This document shows positions 1 through 7,902 of a stretch of 21,315 nucleotides of DNA, in pieces. Location of the stretch: assembly GCA_964643145.1 (NCBI GenBank), contig CAZXPG010000034.1:1-21315 (forward strand), written 5' to 3'. The notes under the pieces were generated by a model. The model was not told the origin of the DNA, did no database searches, and was given only the letters and a program-made list of their open reading frames with translations. The DNA is from CAZXPG01 sp964643145 (GTDB lineage: Bacteria; Pseudomonadota; Alphaproteobacteria; Rickettsiales; Arcanibacteraceae). A program made the translations under genes and the position numbers. Position 1 is the stretch's first letter. Each line of letters starts with the position of its first letter.

Positions 1-14
1 TTTCAAATAGTTGA

Positions 15-53
15 CAGTTTTGGATAAGCGTAGCTTATCCAAAACTGAGGTTA
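15..53 (-). repeat. Intergenic palindromic repeat, copy 1
   Basis: A perfect 15-bp inverted repeat (arm CAGTTTTGGATAAGC at 15-29, complementary arm at 33-47) encloses a 3-nt loop GTA. Read on the minus strand it is preceded by TAACCT (48-53). The same TAACCT flank plus both identical arms recurs at 21196-21234 with a different loop, so this is a repeated element and not a chance hairpin. It lies about 20 nt after the surf1 stop. It could end surf1 transcription or stabilise the mRNA, but there is no U-run after the stem, so it is not a classic intrinsic terminator. The REP-like classification is inference. Confidence 0.8.
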
Positions 54-72
54 AATAGGTCTTTGGGTTGTG

Positions 73-774
73 CTACCCCCGTTTGCGGTGGTAGAGAATA
101 TAAATTACTAGCAGGGCTAGTGCCGCACTATACCAGGTGATGACATATTGCAAATGATCATTACGGATATTCACTGTCAAATCACGCCCAAGTGGCAGGA
201 TTTTAGGGTTCGGGCCTGCCGCTTCCATAATATAAAACGGAGGCAAATCCACTTGAGTATAGGCGGCAATTGCCGGAATATCAATCCAGAACCAGGTGTT
301 TTTTGCAGGCGCATTTTCTGGAGTAAAGAACTTCTGCTTTTCCCCTTCCATCACATAGCCTTCCAGTGTTAATTCTCCCTTCTCGAGCGTCTCTGGCCGA
401 GCATCGGGAAGCTTCTTATCAACAGGCACCCAGCCACGGTCAACCAGCACTAGCTGGCCATTATCACGCTTTAACGGTGTGAGCACATCATAGCCCTGTT
501 CACCGCGATATTCCCGCGTGCCAGTATAGAGGTAAATTTCCTTATCATGGAGGAATTCTCCCTTCACCCGCACTTTATGATATTTAAGGTCAGCAGGAGA
601 CGTAACAGTATCGGGCAAGGGGATGGTTTCTTGGTGCAGCGCCCGGTCAATATCGGCAATCAAGGCATTTTTCCAGGCTAAGCGGTAAAGTTGCCAGGTT
701 CCCAGGCTGATTAACAGAATCAGCGCTGGGATGGTAAACACGGTGGGGATAAGGCTGGGGCGGAACTGTGCCAT
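73..774 (-). CDS. surf1: SURF1 family cytochrome c oxidase assembly protein
   Basis: SURF1 is an inner-membrane factor that helps insert heme a into subunit I of aa3-type cytochrome oxidase. The 233-residue product has the family layout. An N-terminal transmembrane helix (about residues 8-27) runs into the signature GTWQLYRLAWK. A central periplasmic domain contains GYDVLTPL and VDRGWVP, and a C-terminal helix follows the motif RNDHLQYVITWYSAA. The reading frame is open 84 nt further upstream, inside coxC. I chose the internal ATG at 774 because the family starts close to the first helix and the codon lies 4 nt after the coxC stop, with AAGGG just before it. It is the last gene of the oxidase operon and is followed by a palindromic repeat. 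Function is confident from motifs and context. Confidence 0.93.
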   Translation of the reverse strand: MAQFRPSLIPTVFTIPALILLISLGTWQLYRLAWKNALIADIDRALHQETIPLPDTVTSPADLKYHKVRVKGEFLHDKEIYLYTGTREYRGEQGYDVLTPLKRDNGQLVLVDRGWVPVDKKLPDARPETLEKGELTLEGYVMEGEKQKFFTPENAPAKNTWFWIDIPAIAAYTQVDLPPFYIMEAAGPNPKILPLGRDLTVNIRNDHLQYVITWYSAALALLVIYILYHRKRG

Positions 775-778
775 ACCC

Positions 779-1630
779 TTATTGCCCACCCCAAATATAG
801 ACAAAGGCGAACAAGAACAGCCACACCACATCGACAAAATGCCAATACCACGCAGCAAATTCCAGCCCTAAATGCCCTTCCGGCGAAAGTTGTCCTTTAC
901 GGGCACGGAACCAACATACGGCGAGGAAGAGCGTACCGATAATCACATGCAGGCCGTGGAAGCCGGTAGCCATATAGAAGTTGGCAGCATAAATACCCTG
1001 ATTAAAGCTAAAAGCCGCATGGTGATATTCAAACGCCTGCAAACAGGTAAAGGTGAAGCCGAGCAGCACCGTTAAACCCAGCGCCAACACTACTTCTTTC
1101 TGGCGGTCTTTATATTGCACGGCGTGATGCGCCCAGGTGACCGTGGTGCCGGAAAGCAGCAGGATCAATGTGTTAATGAAAGGCAATTCCCAAGGGTCAA
1201 AGGGTTTAATGCCTTCTGGTGGCCATACGCCTTCTTTCATTGTCCATAATCCATCAAAAATAGGAGCAGGGAAAATTTTGGCATGGAAGAAGGCATAGAA
1301 GAATGCAAAGAAAAACATCACTTCCGACAGGATAAACAACCCCATGCCTAAGCGCAGCCCATGCCGCACCACACGTGTATGGGCTTTATCGTTGAGGCCT
1401 TCCCTTACCACATCACGCCACCAGGCAGCGGCAATAGCAATAACCGAGAGCAACCCCGCAGGAAGCAGCACTTTGCCTAGCCCATATTTATGCAGCACCA
1501 TCACCCCCCCTACTGCGGTCAGCAACAGGGCGAAGGAAATCAGAATCGGCCAGGGGCTAGGGTTGACCAAATGGTAATCATGGGCGGGTTTATGATGGGT
1601 GTTCTCAGACATAACGGCTTCTGCTTGCAT
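779..1630 (-). CDS. coxC: Cytochrome c oxidase subunit III
   Basis: Subunit III of the aa3 oxidase is an integral membrane protein that stabilises the catalytic core and proton uptake. The 283-residue length is normal for the family. After a His-rich N-terminus comes the alphaproteobacterial motif DYHLVNPSPWP. Seven hydrophobic helices follow, including SEVMFFFAFFYAFFHAK, which carries the conserved membrane glutamate, GLHVIIGTLFL, and the C-terminal HFVDVVWLFLF. Two starts are possible: ATG at 1630, with AAGGAG about 13 nt upstream over the cox11 stop, and ATG at 1612, which gives an N-terminus closer to most homologues. I kept 1630 because of the Shine-Dalgarno sequence. It lies 17 nt after cox11 and 4 nt before surf1, consistent with one transcript. 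Confidence 0.95.
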   Translation of the reverse strand: MQAEAVMSENTHHKPAHDYHLVNPSPWPILISFALLLTAVGGVMVLHKYGLGKVLLPAGLLSVIAIAAAWWRDVVREGLNDKAHTRVVRHGLRLGMGLFILSEVMFFFAFFYAFFHAKIFPAPIFDGLWTMKEGVWPPEGIKPFDPWELPFINTLILLLSGTTVTWAHHAVQYKDRQKEVVLALGLTVLLGFTFTCLQAFEYHHAAFSFNQGIYAANFYMATGFHGLHVIIGTLFLAVCWFRARKGQLSPEGHLGLEFAAWYWHFVDVVWLFLFAFVYIWGGQ

Positions 1631-1647
1631 TGTTAATACTACGCTCC

Positions 1648-2175
1648 TTACTTTTTTACCTTAAAGAAACTATAAGACAAGGTAATTGTTGTCACATCCC
1701 GCATGGTGGGATCATTTTCTATCGCCGGGTCAATAAAAAACGACACCGGCATATCTATCTTCTGGTGCGGTTCCAATATCTGGTTAGTAAAACAGAAACA
1801 TTGCACCTTGTTAAAATACACGCCTACTTTATCGGGTGTAACATTAAACGTGGCCGTACCCGTTGAGGGCTCCTCGGCTTCATTTTCTGCTGAAAAGAAC
1901 ACCAGCGTATTGTCCCCAGATCGCACCGTAATCTGCCGTTGCTCCGGCTTAAACTTCCAGGCCAGACCATTCTCAACATTGCTATCAAACTGCACCGTAT
2001 ACTGTCGCATACCCTTTGTAGCAGACCCTTCAAAAGCCACTTGCGTAGTGCCCCCAAACCCGGTCACCTTACAGAATAGGTTATAAAGGGGAAATGACGC
2101 ATAGGCCATAGCAAACATACCTATCACTATCGCGGCCACCGTCCAGCCTGTGCGGGTATTTTTATCAGCCGGCAT
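1648..2175 (-). CDS. ctaG: Cytochrome c oxidase assembly protein Cox11 (CtaG), CuB chaperone
   Basis: Cox11 delivers copper to the CuB site of subunit I. The 175-residue protein has one N-terminal transmembrane helix (about 11-30) followed by a periplasmic immunoglobulin-like domain. The three expected copper-linked cysteines are visible: Cys35 in YNLFCKVTG just after the helix, and Cys126 and Cys128 in the CFCF motif, followed by FTNQILEPHQKIDMPVSFF. The length is slightly short compared with about 190-200 in many alphaproteobacteria, but all key parts are present. The start overlaps the last codons of the small CoxF-like gene, suggesting translational coupling. The stop is 17 nt before coxC. 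Confidence 0.95.
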   Translation of the reverse strand: MPADKNTRTGWTVAAIVIGMFAMAYASFPLYNLFCKVTGFGGTTQVAFEGSATKGMRQYTVQFDSNVENGLAWKFKPEQRQITVRSGDNTLVFFSAENEAEEPSTGTATFNVTPDKVGVYFNKVQCFCFTNQILEPHQKIDMPVSFFIDPAIENDPTMRDVTTITLSYSFFKVKK

Positions 2176-2284
2176 GAAACTTTACCAATGTCACTCCAAA
2201 AAACACCAACGCAATCACACAAAGCGCAACACATACCGCCAGGTTTTTATATTTCTTCTTTTTATGCAACTCACTTATCGGCAT
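2165..2284 (-). CDS. CoxF-like small single-helix membrane protein of the oxidase operon
   Basis: A 39-codon frame starts with ATG at 2284, one base after the ctaB stop, and ends with TGA at 2165-2167, overlapping the cox11 start by 11 nt. The peptide begins MPISELHKKKKYKN, continues into one hydrophobic helix (about residues 15-34) and ends VKFHAG. A short basic head, one helix and a V-K tail at exactly this place between ctaB and cox11 match the tiny CoxF-type proteins that alphaproteobacteria carry here. The role in oxidase assembly is inferred from position only. The perfect fit between its neighbours, with a 1-nt gap and an 11-nt overlap, supports a real gene despite its size. It is too short for most gene finders. 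Confidence 0.75.
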   Translation of the reverse strand: MPISELHKKKKYKNLAVCVALCVIALVFFGVTLVKFHAG

Positions 2285-2285
2285 G

Positions 2286-3188
2286 TTACATCACTGGAAT
2301 AAACAGCAACCTGTCCACTATAAGGAATCCAAGCACTGCAAATAAATATATTATCGAGAAGCCAAACATCCGAGGGGCCAGTGTATTTTTTTCATCCCCA
2401 TAGACAGCCAGCGCGTAATAGAGGAACCGCACCCCACAGAGCAGTGCCGCCACAGCATAGAGCAGGCCAGACATATGGAGAACTACCGGCAGCAAGGTGG
2501 TCAGCACCAGCAGCACCGTGTAGAATAGCATTTGTTTTTTAGTAGCCTTATCCCCATAAATCACCGGATACATCGGCACCCCTGCTTTAGCATAATCGTC
2601 ACTTCTATAGAGGGAGAGTGCCCAGAAATGTGGCGGCGTCCACATGAAAATTATCATAAATAATAAAAACGATTCAAGCGATACACTGCCGGTAACCGCT
2701 GCCCAGCCAATCATGGGGGGGAAAGCACCAGCCGCCCCGCCAATAACAATATTTTGCGGTGTGCTGCGTTTTAACCACATCGTATAAATAAAAACATAGA
2801 ATAAAATAGCTACGGCTAAGAACAATGCGGCTATTTCATTAACTGCCACTGCCATAATAAATACTGAAAGTGCCGACAGTACCACACCGAATTGCAACGC
2901 ATCTTCAGGCAATACACGCCTTGTAGGGATAGGACGGCGTTCGGTGCGCTTCATCACCGCATCAATATCACGGTCATACCACATATTGATCGCGCCTGCC
3001 GCGCCAGAACCCAAGGCAATACAGCAAATAGCAATGAGCGCAATGAGCGGATGAATAGTGCCAGGCGCCAGAAACAACCCAACAAAGCCGCTAAACACTA
3101 CCAGCGACATGACACGGGGCTTTAGCAGCGCGATATAATCACGTACGGTAGATTCCTGGGCAGCAATGGGTAGAGAGAGTTGAGACAT
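2286..3188 (-). CDS. ctaB: Protoheme IX farnesyltransferase (heme O synthase)
   Basis: This enzyme transfers a farnesyl group from farnesyl diphosphate to protoheme, making heme O, the precursor of the heme A used by the oxidase encoded next to it. The 300-residue protein is a multi-helix UbiA-type prenyltransferase. The first Asp-rich motif is NMWYDRDID (Asn68, Asp72, Asp76), followed by RTERRPIP. The second conserved loop is YRSDDYAKAGVPMYPV. The N-terminal motif ALLKPRVMSLVVFSG is typical. Its start codon has no recognisable Shine-Dalgarno sequence, because the leader is taken up by a heptamer repeat array (3194-3275). Translation may depend on coupling or on leader structure. It is followed one base later by the CoxF-like gene. 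Confidence 0.96.
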   Translation of the reverse strand: MSQLSLPIAAQESTVRDYIALLKPRVMSLVVFSGFVGLFLAPGTIHPLIALIAICCIALGSGAAGAINMWYDRDIDAVMKRTERRPIPTRRVLPEDALQFGVVLSALSVFIMAVAVNEIAALFLAVAILFYVFIYTMWLKRSTPQNIVIGGAAGAFPPMIGWAAVTGSVSLESFLLFMIIFMWTPPHFWALSLYRSDDYAKAGVPMYPVIYGDKATKKQMLFYTVLLVLTTLLPVVLHMSGLLYAVAALLCGVRFLYYALAVYGDEKNTLAPRMFGFSIIYLFAVLGFLIVDRLLFIPVM

Positions 3189-3193
3189 TTGAG

Positions 3194-3275
3194 TTAGATG
3201 TTAGATGGTAGATCATAGATGGTAGATCATAGAAAATATCTAGCATCTAACATCTGCAATCTACCATCTACTATT
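3194..3275. repeat. Heptamer repeat array forming an imperfect hairpin in the coxA-ctaB gap
   Basis: The whole gap between coxA and ctaB is built of 7-nt units. On the plus strand the left half reads TTAGATG TTAGATG, then GTAGATC ATAGATG, then GTAGATC ATAGAAA (3194-3235). The right half reads TAGCATC TAACATC, then TGCAATC TACCATC, then TACTATT (3241-3275). The right units are roughly the reverse complement of the left ones, so the two halves can fold into a long imperfect stem. A 14-nt double unit (3202-3215) is repeated exactly at 3216-3229. The array directly abuts the ctaB start and takes the place where a ribosome-binding site would be expected. Confidence 0.85.
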
Positions 3276-3279
3276 TAGG

Positions 3280-4875
3280 TTACTTTACTTGTGGTGGCAC
3301 CTCAAAACTATGGAATGGCGGCGGCGAACTCAGCGTCCATTCCAGTGTATCAGCTCCTTCGCCCCACGGGTTATTCGGACATTTCTTGCCGAATTTCAAT
3401 GTGTAGAAGATAATGAACACAAAGAACAGCGCACCAAACATCCCAATCATCGAACCGATAGAGGAAACATAGTTCCAACCAGTAAAGGCATCAGGATAAT
3501 CAGGGATACGGCGCGGCATACCAGCCAGCCCCAGGAAATGCTGCGGGAAGAAGGTAACGTTCGCACCAACAAACATCAACCAGAAATGCAGTTTCCCCAT
3601 CCATTCTGGATATTGCCGCCCGGAAATTTTCCCGAACCAGTAATAGAACCCAGCAAATGCAGAGAAAAGCGCCCCTAGCGACATAGTATAGTGGAAATGC
3701 GCCACCACATAATAGGTATCCTGGAATGCACGGTCAATTCCGGCATTAGCCAGCACCACGCCGGTCACCCCACCAATGGTGAAAAGAAAAATAAAGCCAA
3801 GCGCAAATAGCATCGGGGTTTTGAATTCAATAGAACCGCCCCACATGGTGGCAATCCAGCTGAAAATCTTGATCCCGGTTGGTACCGCAATCACCATGGT
3901 TGCCAGGGTGAAATAGGCGAGTGAGTTGACGCTAAGCCCCACGGTATACATATGGTGCGCCCATACAGCAAAGCCCAGTACACCAATAGCAATCATCGCA
4001 TAGACCATGCCTAAATAGCCAAATACCGGTTTGCGGGAGAAGGTGGCCACTACCTGGCTGATAATACCAAAGCCCGGCATGATAATCACATACACTTCAG
4101 GATGACCAAAGAACCAGAACAGATGCTGGAAGAATACCGGATCCCCCCCACCAGCAGGATCAAAGAAGCTGGTGCCAAAGTTACGGTCAGTCAACAGCAT
4201 CGTGATGGCTCCACCCAACACTGGCAGTGCCAACACTAACAGGAAAGCCGTCACCAATACAGACCAGACAAATAGCGGCATTTTGTGCATAGTCATGCCA
4301 GGAGCACGCATATTGAAGATGGTTACAATAATGTTGATTGCCCCTAAAATAGAGGAGATACCAGCAATATGCAGGCTTAGGATCGCCATATCCACCGCTG
4401 GGCCGGAATGCGCCATCGCACCGCTGAGAGGGGGATAAATCGTCCAGCCGGTACCGGCCCCTCCCCCTACAAAAGCTGAACCCAGTATCAACAGAAATGA
4501 GGGGATCAACAACCAGAAACTGACGTTATTCATGCGAGGAAAGGCCATATCAGGTGCGCCAATCAACAGCGGTACAAACCAGTTGCCAAACCCACCAATC
4601 AGCCCGGGCATAATCATGAAGAACACCATAATCAGCGCATGGGCGGTGAGAATCACGTTATAGAGCTGGTGATCACCATGCAACACCTGCGCCCCTGGCT
4701 CCATCAGTTCCATACGGATAATCACGGAAGCAGCCGCCCCAATTAACCCCGCAATAATGGAGAAAATCAGGTACATTGTTCCAATATCTTTATGGTTGGT
4801 GGAAAGTAACCACCGTCTCCATCCTGTGGGGTGATCGTGATGATCGTGATGATCGTGATGTGATGCTGATGCCAT
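3280..4875 (-). CDS. coxA: Cytochrome c oxidase subunit I (aa3 type)
   Basis: This is the catalytic subunit that reduces oxygen to water at the heme a3-CuB centre and pumps protons. At 531 residues it is full length with twelve predicted helices. Visible ligands are His79 and His395 (heme a), His393 (heme a3), and His258, His307 and His308 (CuB), with Tyr262 of HPEVY as the His-Tyr cross-link partner. Glu260 in the same motif, Asp109 in GAPDMAFPRMNN (D-channel) and Lys336 (K-channel) mark it as an A-type proton-pumping oxidase. The N-terminus is His- and Asp-rich, encoded by a 9-bp tandem repeat. AGAAGG lies 8 nt before the ATG. It follows coxB by 31 nt. Confidence 0.98.
   Translation of the reverse strand: MASASHHDHHDHHDHPTGWRRWLLSTNHKDIGTMYLIFSIIAGLIGAAASVIIRMELMEPGAQVLHGDHQLYNVILTAHALIMVFFMIMPGLIGGFGNWFVPLLIGAPDMAFPRMNNVSFWLLIPSFLLILGSAFVGGGAGTGWTIYPPLSGAMAHSGPAVDMAILSLHIAGISSILGAINIIVTIFNMRAPGMTMHKMPLFVWSVLVTAFLLVLALPVLGGAITMLLTDRNFGTSFFDPAGGGDPVFFQHLFWFFGHPEVYVIIMPGFGIISQVVATFSRKPVFGYLGMVYAMIAIGVLGFAVWAHHMYTVGLSVNSLAYFTLATMVIAVPTGIKIFSWIATMWGGSIEFKTPMLFALGFIFLFTIGGVTGVVLANAGIDRAFQDTYYVVAHFHYTMSLGALFSAFAGFYYWFGKISGRQYPEWMGKLHFWLMFVGANVTFFPQHFLGLAGMPRRIPDYPDAFTGWNYVSSIGSMIGMFGALFFVFIIFYTLKFGKKCPNNPWGEGADTLEWTLSSPPPFHSFEVPPQVK
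4833..4859. repeat. Three 9-bp tandem repeats encoding His-His-Asp in coxA
   Basis: GATCGTGAT occurs three times head to tail without mismatch. On the minus strand it encodes HHD three times near the N-terminus of subunit I. The unit is a whole number of codons, so slippage would change the length of the His/Asp tract without breaking the frame. His-rich N-termini are common in alphaproteobacterial subunit I, so the tract may be tolerated or may bind metal. That last point is speculation. Confidence 0.85.
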
Positions 4876-4906
4876 CCTAAAAACCTTCTTTGTTGCTAAT
4901 AAACAC

Positions 4907-5734
4907 TTACTTAGAGGCGTATTCTACAAACCCGTTAGCATTGGCAAATTTCTTTTTTGCCTCTTCTAACCACTGCTGATACTGCTCTTTAGATACCGCC
5001 TCAATAACGATAGGCATAAAGCCATGCCCTACACCACACAGCTCCGAACATTGGCCATAATAGAGGCCAGGACGCTCAATATTCAACCATGTTTCATTAA
5101 TACGGCCAGGAACGGCATCAATTTTAATTCCCATGGAAGGCATAGCCCAGTCATGAATCACATCGGCAGAGGTGGTAATCAGCCGGATATTGGTATTGAC
5201 AGGCAATACTACATGATTATCCACTTCAAGCAAGCGCTTCTGTCCAGGTTTCAGATCTTCATCTTTCACAATATAACTGTCAAAGCTGAAAGACTCCCCA
5301 CTCCCATCTTTCCCCTCTGGGTACTCATACTGCCAATACCACTGATGCCCTACTACTTTTAAGGTCATTTCGGTTGTTGGTGTTACATCCACATAATAAA
5401 GCAAGCGCAAGGAGGGGATGGCGATAATCACCAGGATTAACACCGGAATTGCCGTCCAGATCACTTCAATCAGCCCATTATGGGAGAATGTGGCGGGCAC
5501 CGGGTTGGCTTTTTTATTAAACCGCACACATACATAAATAAGCAGCAGCAGCACAAACACGCTGATACAGGTAATCACCACCATCAGCAAATCGTGGAAC
5601 TGCGTAAGATGTTCCATCACTGGCGAGGCAGCTTTCTGGAAGGTCATCTGCCAGGGCCTGGGATAATCGGCATAGGCAACAGAACTGAATAAAGCGACAA
5701 TCGCGCTAAATACCAAGGATAATACAGGTTTCAT
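4907..5734 (-). CDS. coxB: Cytochrome c oxidase subunit II (CuA subunit)
   Basis: Subunit II accepts electrons from cytochrome c through the binuclear CuA centre and passes them to heme a. The 275-residue protein has a cleavable signal peptide (about 1-22, ending SVAYA), two transmembrane helices (about 48-71 and 90-112) and a periplasmic cupredoxin domain. CuA ligands are complete: His194, Cys229, Glu231, Cys233, His237 and Met240 in QCSELCGVGHGFMP. The aromatic electron-entry patch is GHQWYWQYEYPE (129-140). No heme c motif follows, so it is the plain form. It is the first gene of the minus-strand oxidase operon and is divergent from tldD. The start has no strong Shine-Dalgarno sequence but fits the signal peptide. 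Confidence 0.97.
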   Translation of the reverse strand: MKPVLSLVFSAIVALFSSVAYADYPRPWQMTFQKAASPVMEHLTQFHDLLMVVITCISVFVLLLLIYVCVRFNKKANPVPATFSHNGLIEVIWTAIPVLILVIIAIPSLRLLYYVDVTPTTEMTLKVVGHQWYWQYEYPEGKDGSGESFSFDSYIVKDEDLKPGQKRLLEVDNHVVLPVNTNIRLITTSADVIHDWAMPSMGIKIDAVPGRINETWLNIERPGLYYGQCSELCGVGHGFMPIVIEAVSKEQYQQWLEEAKKKFANANGFVEYASK

Positions 5735-5787
5735 TTTATTATACCAATCCGCTTATTGACGGAACACATGAAGGGCAGCTTTAATGT

Positions 5788-5815
5788 TTGCTTTCATTTA
5801 TAACTGCCTTATACT
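5788..5815 (+). promoter_or_regulatory. Candidate sigma-70 promoter for tldD
   Basis: Within the 182-nt coxB-tldD divergent gap, TTGCTT (5788-5793) and TATACT (5810-5815) are 16 nt apart and read towards tldD, which would leave a leader of about 95 nt. The -10 matches the consensus in five of six positions and the -35 in three. I found no equally clear pair for coxB on the other strand. The assignment is by eye only. Confidence 0.3.
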
Positions 5816-5916
5816 AACTTTTGCCCCTCAAGACTAGCCTCAGGGAGCATAAATAAATGTTGGCAACGTAAAACATCTTCATCGACTTTTCAAGTGTAAA
5901 TCAAAGGTACCTATCA

Positions 5917-7359
5917 ATGATATTTATTTCCCAACTGGATGAATTATTTTTTAACCAGACCGCGCTTGATAAAAAACGCGTAGAATCCCTTGTGTCAGAC
6001 ACATTGCACGCTATGGATGACGGGGAATTATTCCTAGAACTCTGCCAGTCTGAGAGCCTGGTATTTGATGATGGCCGCTTACGGAACGCTAACTTTGATA
6101 TTACCGCTGGCTTTGGCTTGAGGGCGGTGCTTGGTGAGGCCTCAGCCTATGCCCATAGTTCTGATTTTACGGAAGAAAGCCTGAGAAAAGCCGCTCTGGT
6201 GGCACGGGCAATAAAAAGTGGCCATAGTGGGGAAGTGGCTCTTGCTGCCGCCCCTTATGCGCGCAGTTCTGCGTCACTTTACACCCATGATAATCCGGTG
6301 CTGGAAGGCAGTTTTGCCGAAAAATCTGCCCTGCTTGCCGCAATAGATGCCTATTTGCGTGCTAAAAACCCGCTGGTGCGCCAGGTGAGTGCCTCGCTTT
6401 CTGGCCAATGGCAAGCCGTGCAGATTATCCGCCCAGGAGAGGCTGTCTCTGGCGATATCCGGCCACTGGTACGGTTGAATATTTCCGTTGTAGTAGAAAA
6501 AGATGGACGGATGGAATCGGGAAGCTGTGGCAAAGGCGGGCGTAAAGCCTATCGTGACTATATTGACGAGACCGCCTGGAAACAGCAGGCTGATGAGGCA
6601 TTGCGGCAGGCGCTGGTGAACCTGGAATCGGTGCCAGCCCCAGCTGGAGAGATGCAGGTTGTACTTGGCCCTGGCTGGCCAGGTGTGCTACTGCATGAGG
6701 CTATTGGCCATGGGCTGGAGGGTGATTTCAACCGCAAGAGAACCTCTGCCTTTGCTGGGCTTCTGGGCGAACGTGTGGCCGCTAAAGGGGTGACAGTGGT
6801 GGATGATGGCACGCTGAAAGATCGGCGTGGCTCGCTGAATGTCGATGATGAAGGCACAGAAAGCCAGCGTACTGTGCTGATTGAGGATGGCATCTTAAAA
6901 GCCTATATGCAGGACAGGCAGAATGCTAGGTTGATGGGTGTTGCTCCCACCGGTAACGGGCGGCGTGAGAGTTTTGCCTGCCAGCCACTTCCCCGAATGA
7001 CCAACACCTATATGCTGGCAGGGAGTGAAAGCCCTGAATCTATCCTTGCATCGGTGAAAAAAGGGCTGTATGCAGTGAATTTTGGTGGCGGACAGGTAGA
7101 TATTACCTCCGGCAAGTTTGTATTTTCTGCCTCTGAAGCCTATATAATAGAAAACGGCACAATCACGCAGCCAGTCAAAGGGGCCACCTTAATTGGCAAT
7201 GGGCCAGACGTATTGACACGTGTCACCGCTATTGGCAATGATATGTCGCTTGACTTGGGCGTTGGCACCTGTGGCAAGGCGGGGCAGAGCGTGCCAGTAG
7301 GGGTCGGCCAGCCTACATTGCTGGTAGATAGGCTAACCGTTGGCGGAACAGAGGTCTAA
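5917..7359 (+). CDS. tldD: TldD family metalloprotease
   Basis: TldD is the catalytic partner of the TldD/TldE(PmbA) zinc protease, which degrades unfolded peptides and in other bacteria processes peptide antibiotics such as microcins. The 480-residue length is standard. The metal site HEAIGHGLEGD is present, with His260, Glu261 and His265. The N-terminal motif DDGELFLELCQSESLVFDDG and the C-terminal GTCGKAGQSVPVGVGQPTLL are typical of the TldD branch. AAAGG lies about 9 nt before the ATG. No pmbA gene is in the window. Placement next to coxB is common in alphaproteobacteria and does not imply a role in oxidase assembly. Confidence 0.95.
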   Translation: MIFISQLDELFFNQTALDKKRVESLVSDTLHAMDDGELFLELCQSESLVFDDGRLRNANFDITAGFGLRAVLGEASAYAHSSDFTEESLRKAALVARAIKSGHSGEVALAAAPYARSSASLYTHDNPVLEGSFAEKSALLAAIDAYLRAKNPLVRQVSASLSGQWQAVQIIRPGEAVSGDIRPLVRLNISVVVEKDGRMESGSCGKGGRKAYRDYIDETAWKQQADEALRQALVNLESVPAPAGEMQVVLGPGWPGVLLHEAIGHGLEGDFNRKRTSAFAGLLGERVAAKGVTVVDDGTLKDRRGSLNVDDEGTESQRTVLIEDGILKAYMQDRQNARLMGVAPTGNGRRESFACQPLPRMTNTYMLAGSESPESILASVKKGLYAVNFGGGQVDITSGKFVFSASEAYIIENGTITQPVKGATLIGNGPDVLTRVTAIGNDMSLDLGVGTCGKAGQSVPVGVGQPTLLVDRLTVGGTEV

Positions 7360-7375
7360 ACAAAGAAGGCTAACA

Positions 7376-7891
7376 GTGAAGAAACTTTATATTCTGCGGC
7401 ATGCTAAGGCTCTGCAAACCAACAAGATTGATGACCATGAGCGTCCGCTTAGCCAGGAAGGCGTAGAGGCATGCGCCTCGGTTGCGGCCTATATGCAGGC
7501 GCAGCATATTCAGCCGGAGGGTATAGTATGCTCGCCCTCTGCGCGCACGCGAGGCACGATAGACATAATTGCCGAACATTATCCGCTTAACGCCGATATC
7601 CGCCTCATCCCTGCGCTTTACTTAGCCAGTGCAGGGGAGTTATTCGCTATTATCAATAGGGTAGAGGAACGCGTGTCTTCCTTGCTCATCAGCGGCCATA
7701 ACCCTGGCTTGCATTATTTTGCTATGCTACTTGCTGGGGAACAGGGCGACCCATCGCTGCTTGCCCTTCTGAAACGTGGCCTTCCCACCGCCAGCCTCGT
7801 ATCCTTTGAATGCTTGGTTGCCACATGGCAGCAAATAGAGCCGGGGCTTGGAGGGCTGAAAGGGGTGTGGAGTCCAAACGCAAACGCCTAG
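7376..7891 (+). CDS. SixA-type histidine phosphatase
   Basis: This 171-residue protein belongs to the short histidine phosphatase superfamily, close to SixA, which removes phosphate from phosphohistidine. The catalytic motif is LYILRHAKA (His9), followed by DDHERPLSQEG, SPSARTRGT and the second active-site motif ISGHNPGLH. I chose the GTG at 7376 because AAGAAGG lies about 6 nt upstream and the protein then starts MKKLYILRHAK, as in the family. A TTG 36 nt upstream would overlap tldD and add a non-conserved stretch. It follows the tldD stop by 16 nt and probably shares its transcript. The physiological substrate is unknown. The C-terminus is convergent with topA, with 11 nt between stop codons. 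Confidence 0.85.
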   Translation: MKKLYILRHAKALQTNKIDDHERPLSQEGVEACASVAAYMQAQHIQPEGIVCSPSARTRGTIDIIAEHYPLNADIRLIPALYLASAGELFAIINRVEERVSSLLISGHNPGLHYFAMLLAGEQGDPSLLALLKRGLPTASLVSFECLVATWQQIEPGLGGLKGVWSPNANA

Positions 7892-7902
7892 ACTCCGGCG
7901 TT
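7883..7902. terminator. Possible short hairpin between convergent sixA-like gene and topA
   Basis: AACGCC (7883-7888) and GGCGTT (7897-7902) form a 6-bp stem across both stop codons. An alternative stem, GGAGTC (7869-7874) with GACTCC (7891-7896), overlaps it. Neither is followed by a convincing U-run. This could be a weak bidirectional end signal, or chance. Confidence 0.25.

Noticed and set aside
775..858. Longer surf1 start inside coxC
   Set aside because: The extension is Cys/Gly-rich, out of character for SURF1, and is just the coxC 3' end read in another frame.
3194..3275. CRISPR array
   Set aside because: Units are only 7 nt, with no spacers between them, and no cas genes are nearby.
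5735..5916. A promoter for coxB in the divergent gap
   Set aside because: TATAAA and TATAAG occur on the minus strand, but none has a good -35 at a suitable distance.
7340..7375. TTG start for the SixA-like phosphatase
   Set aside because: It overlaps tldD and adds 12 non-conserved residues. The GTG at 7376 has a well-spaced AAGAAGG and the family N-terminus.
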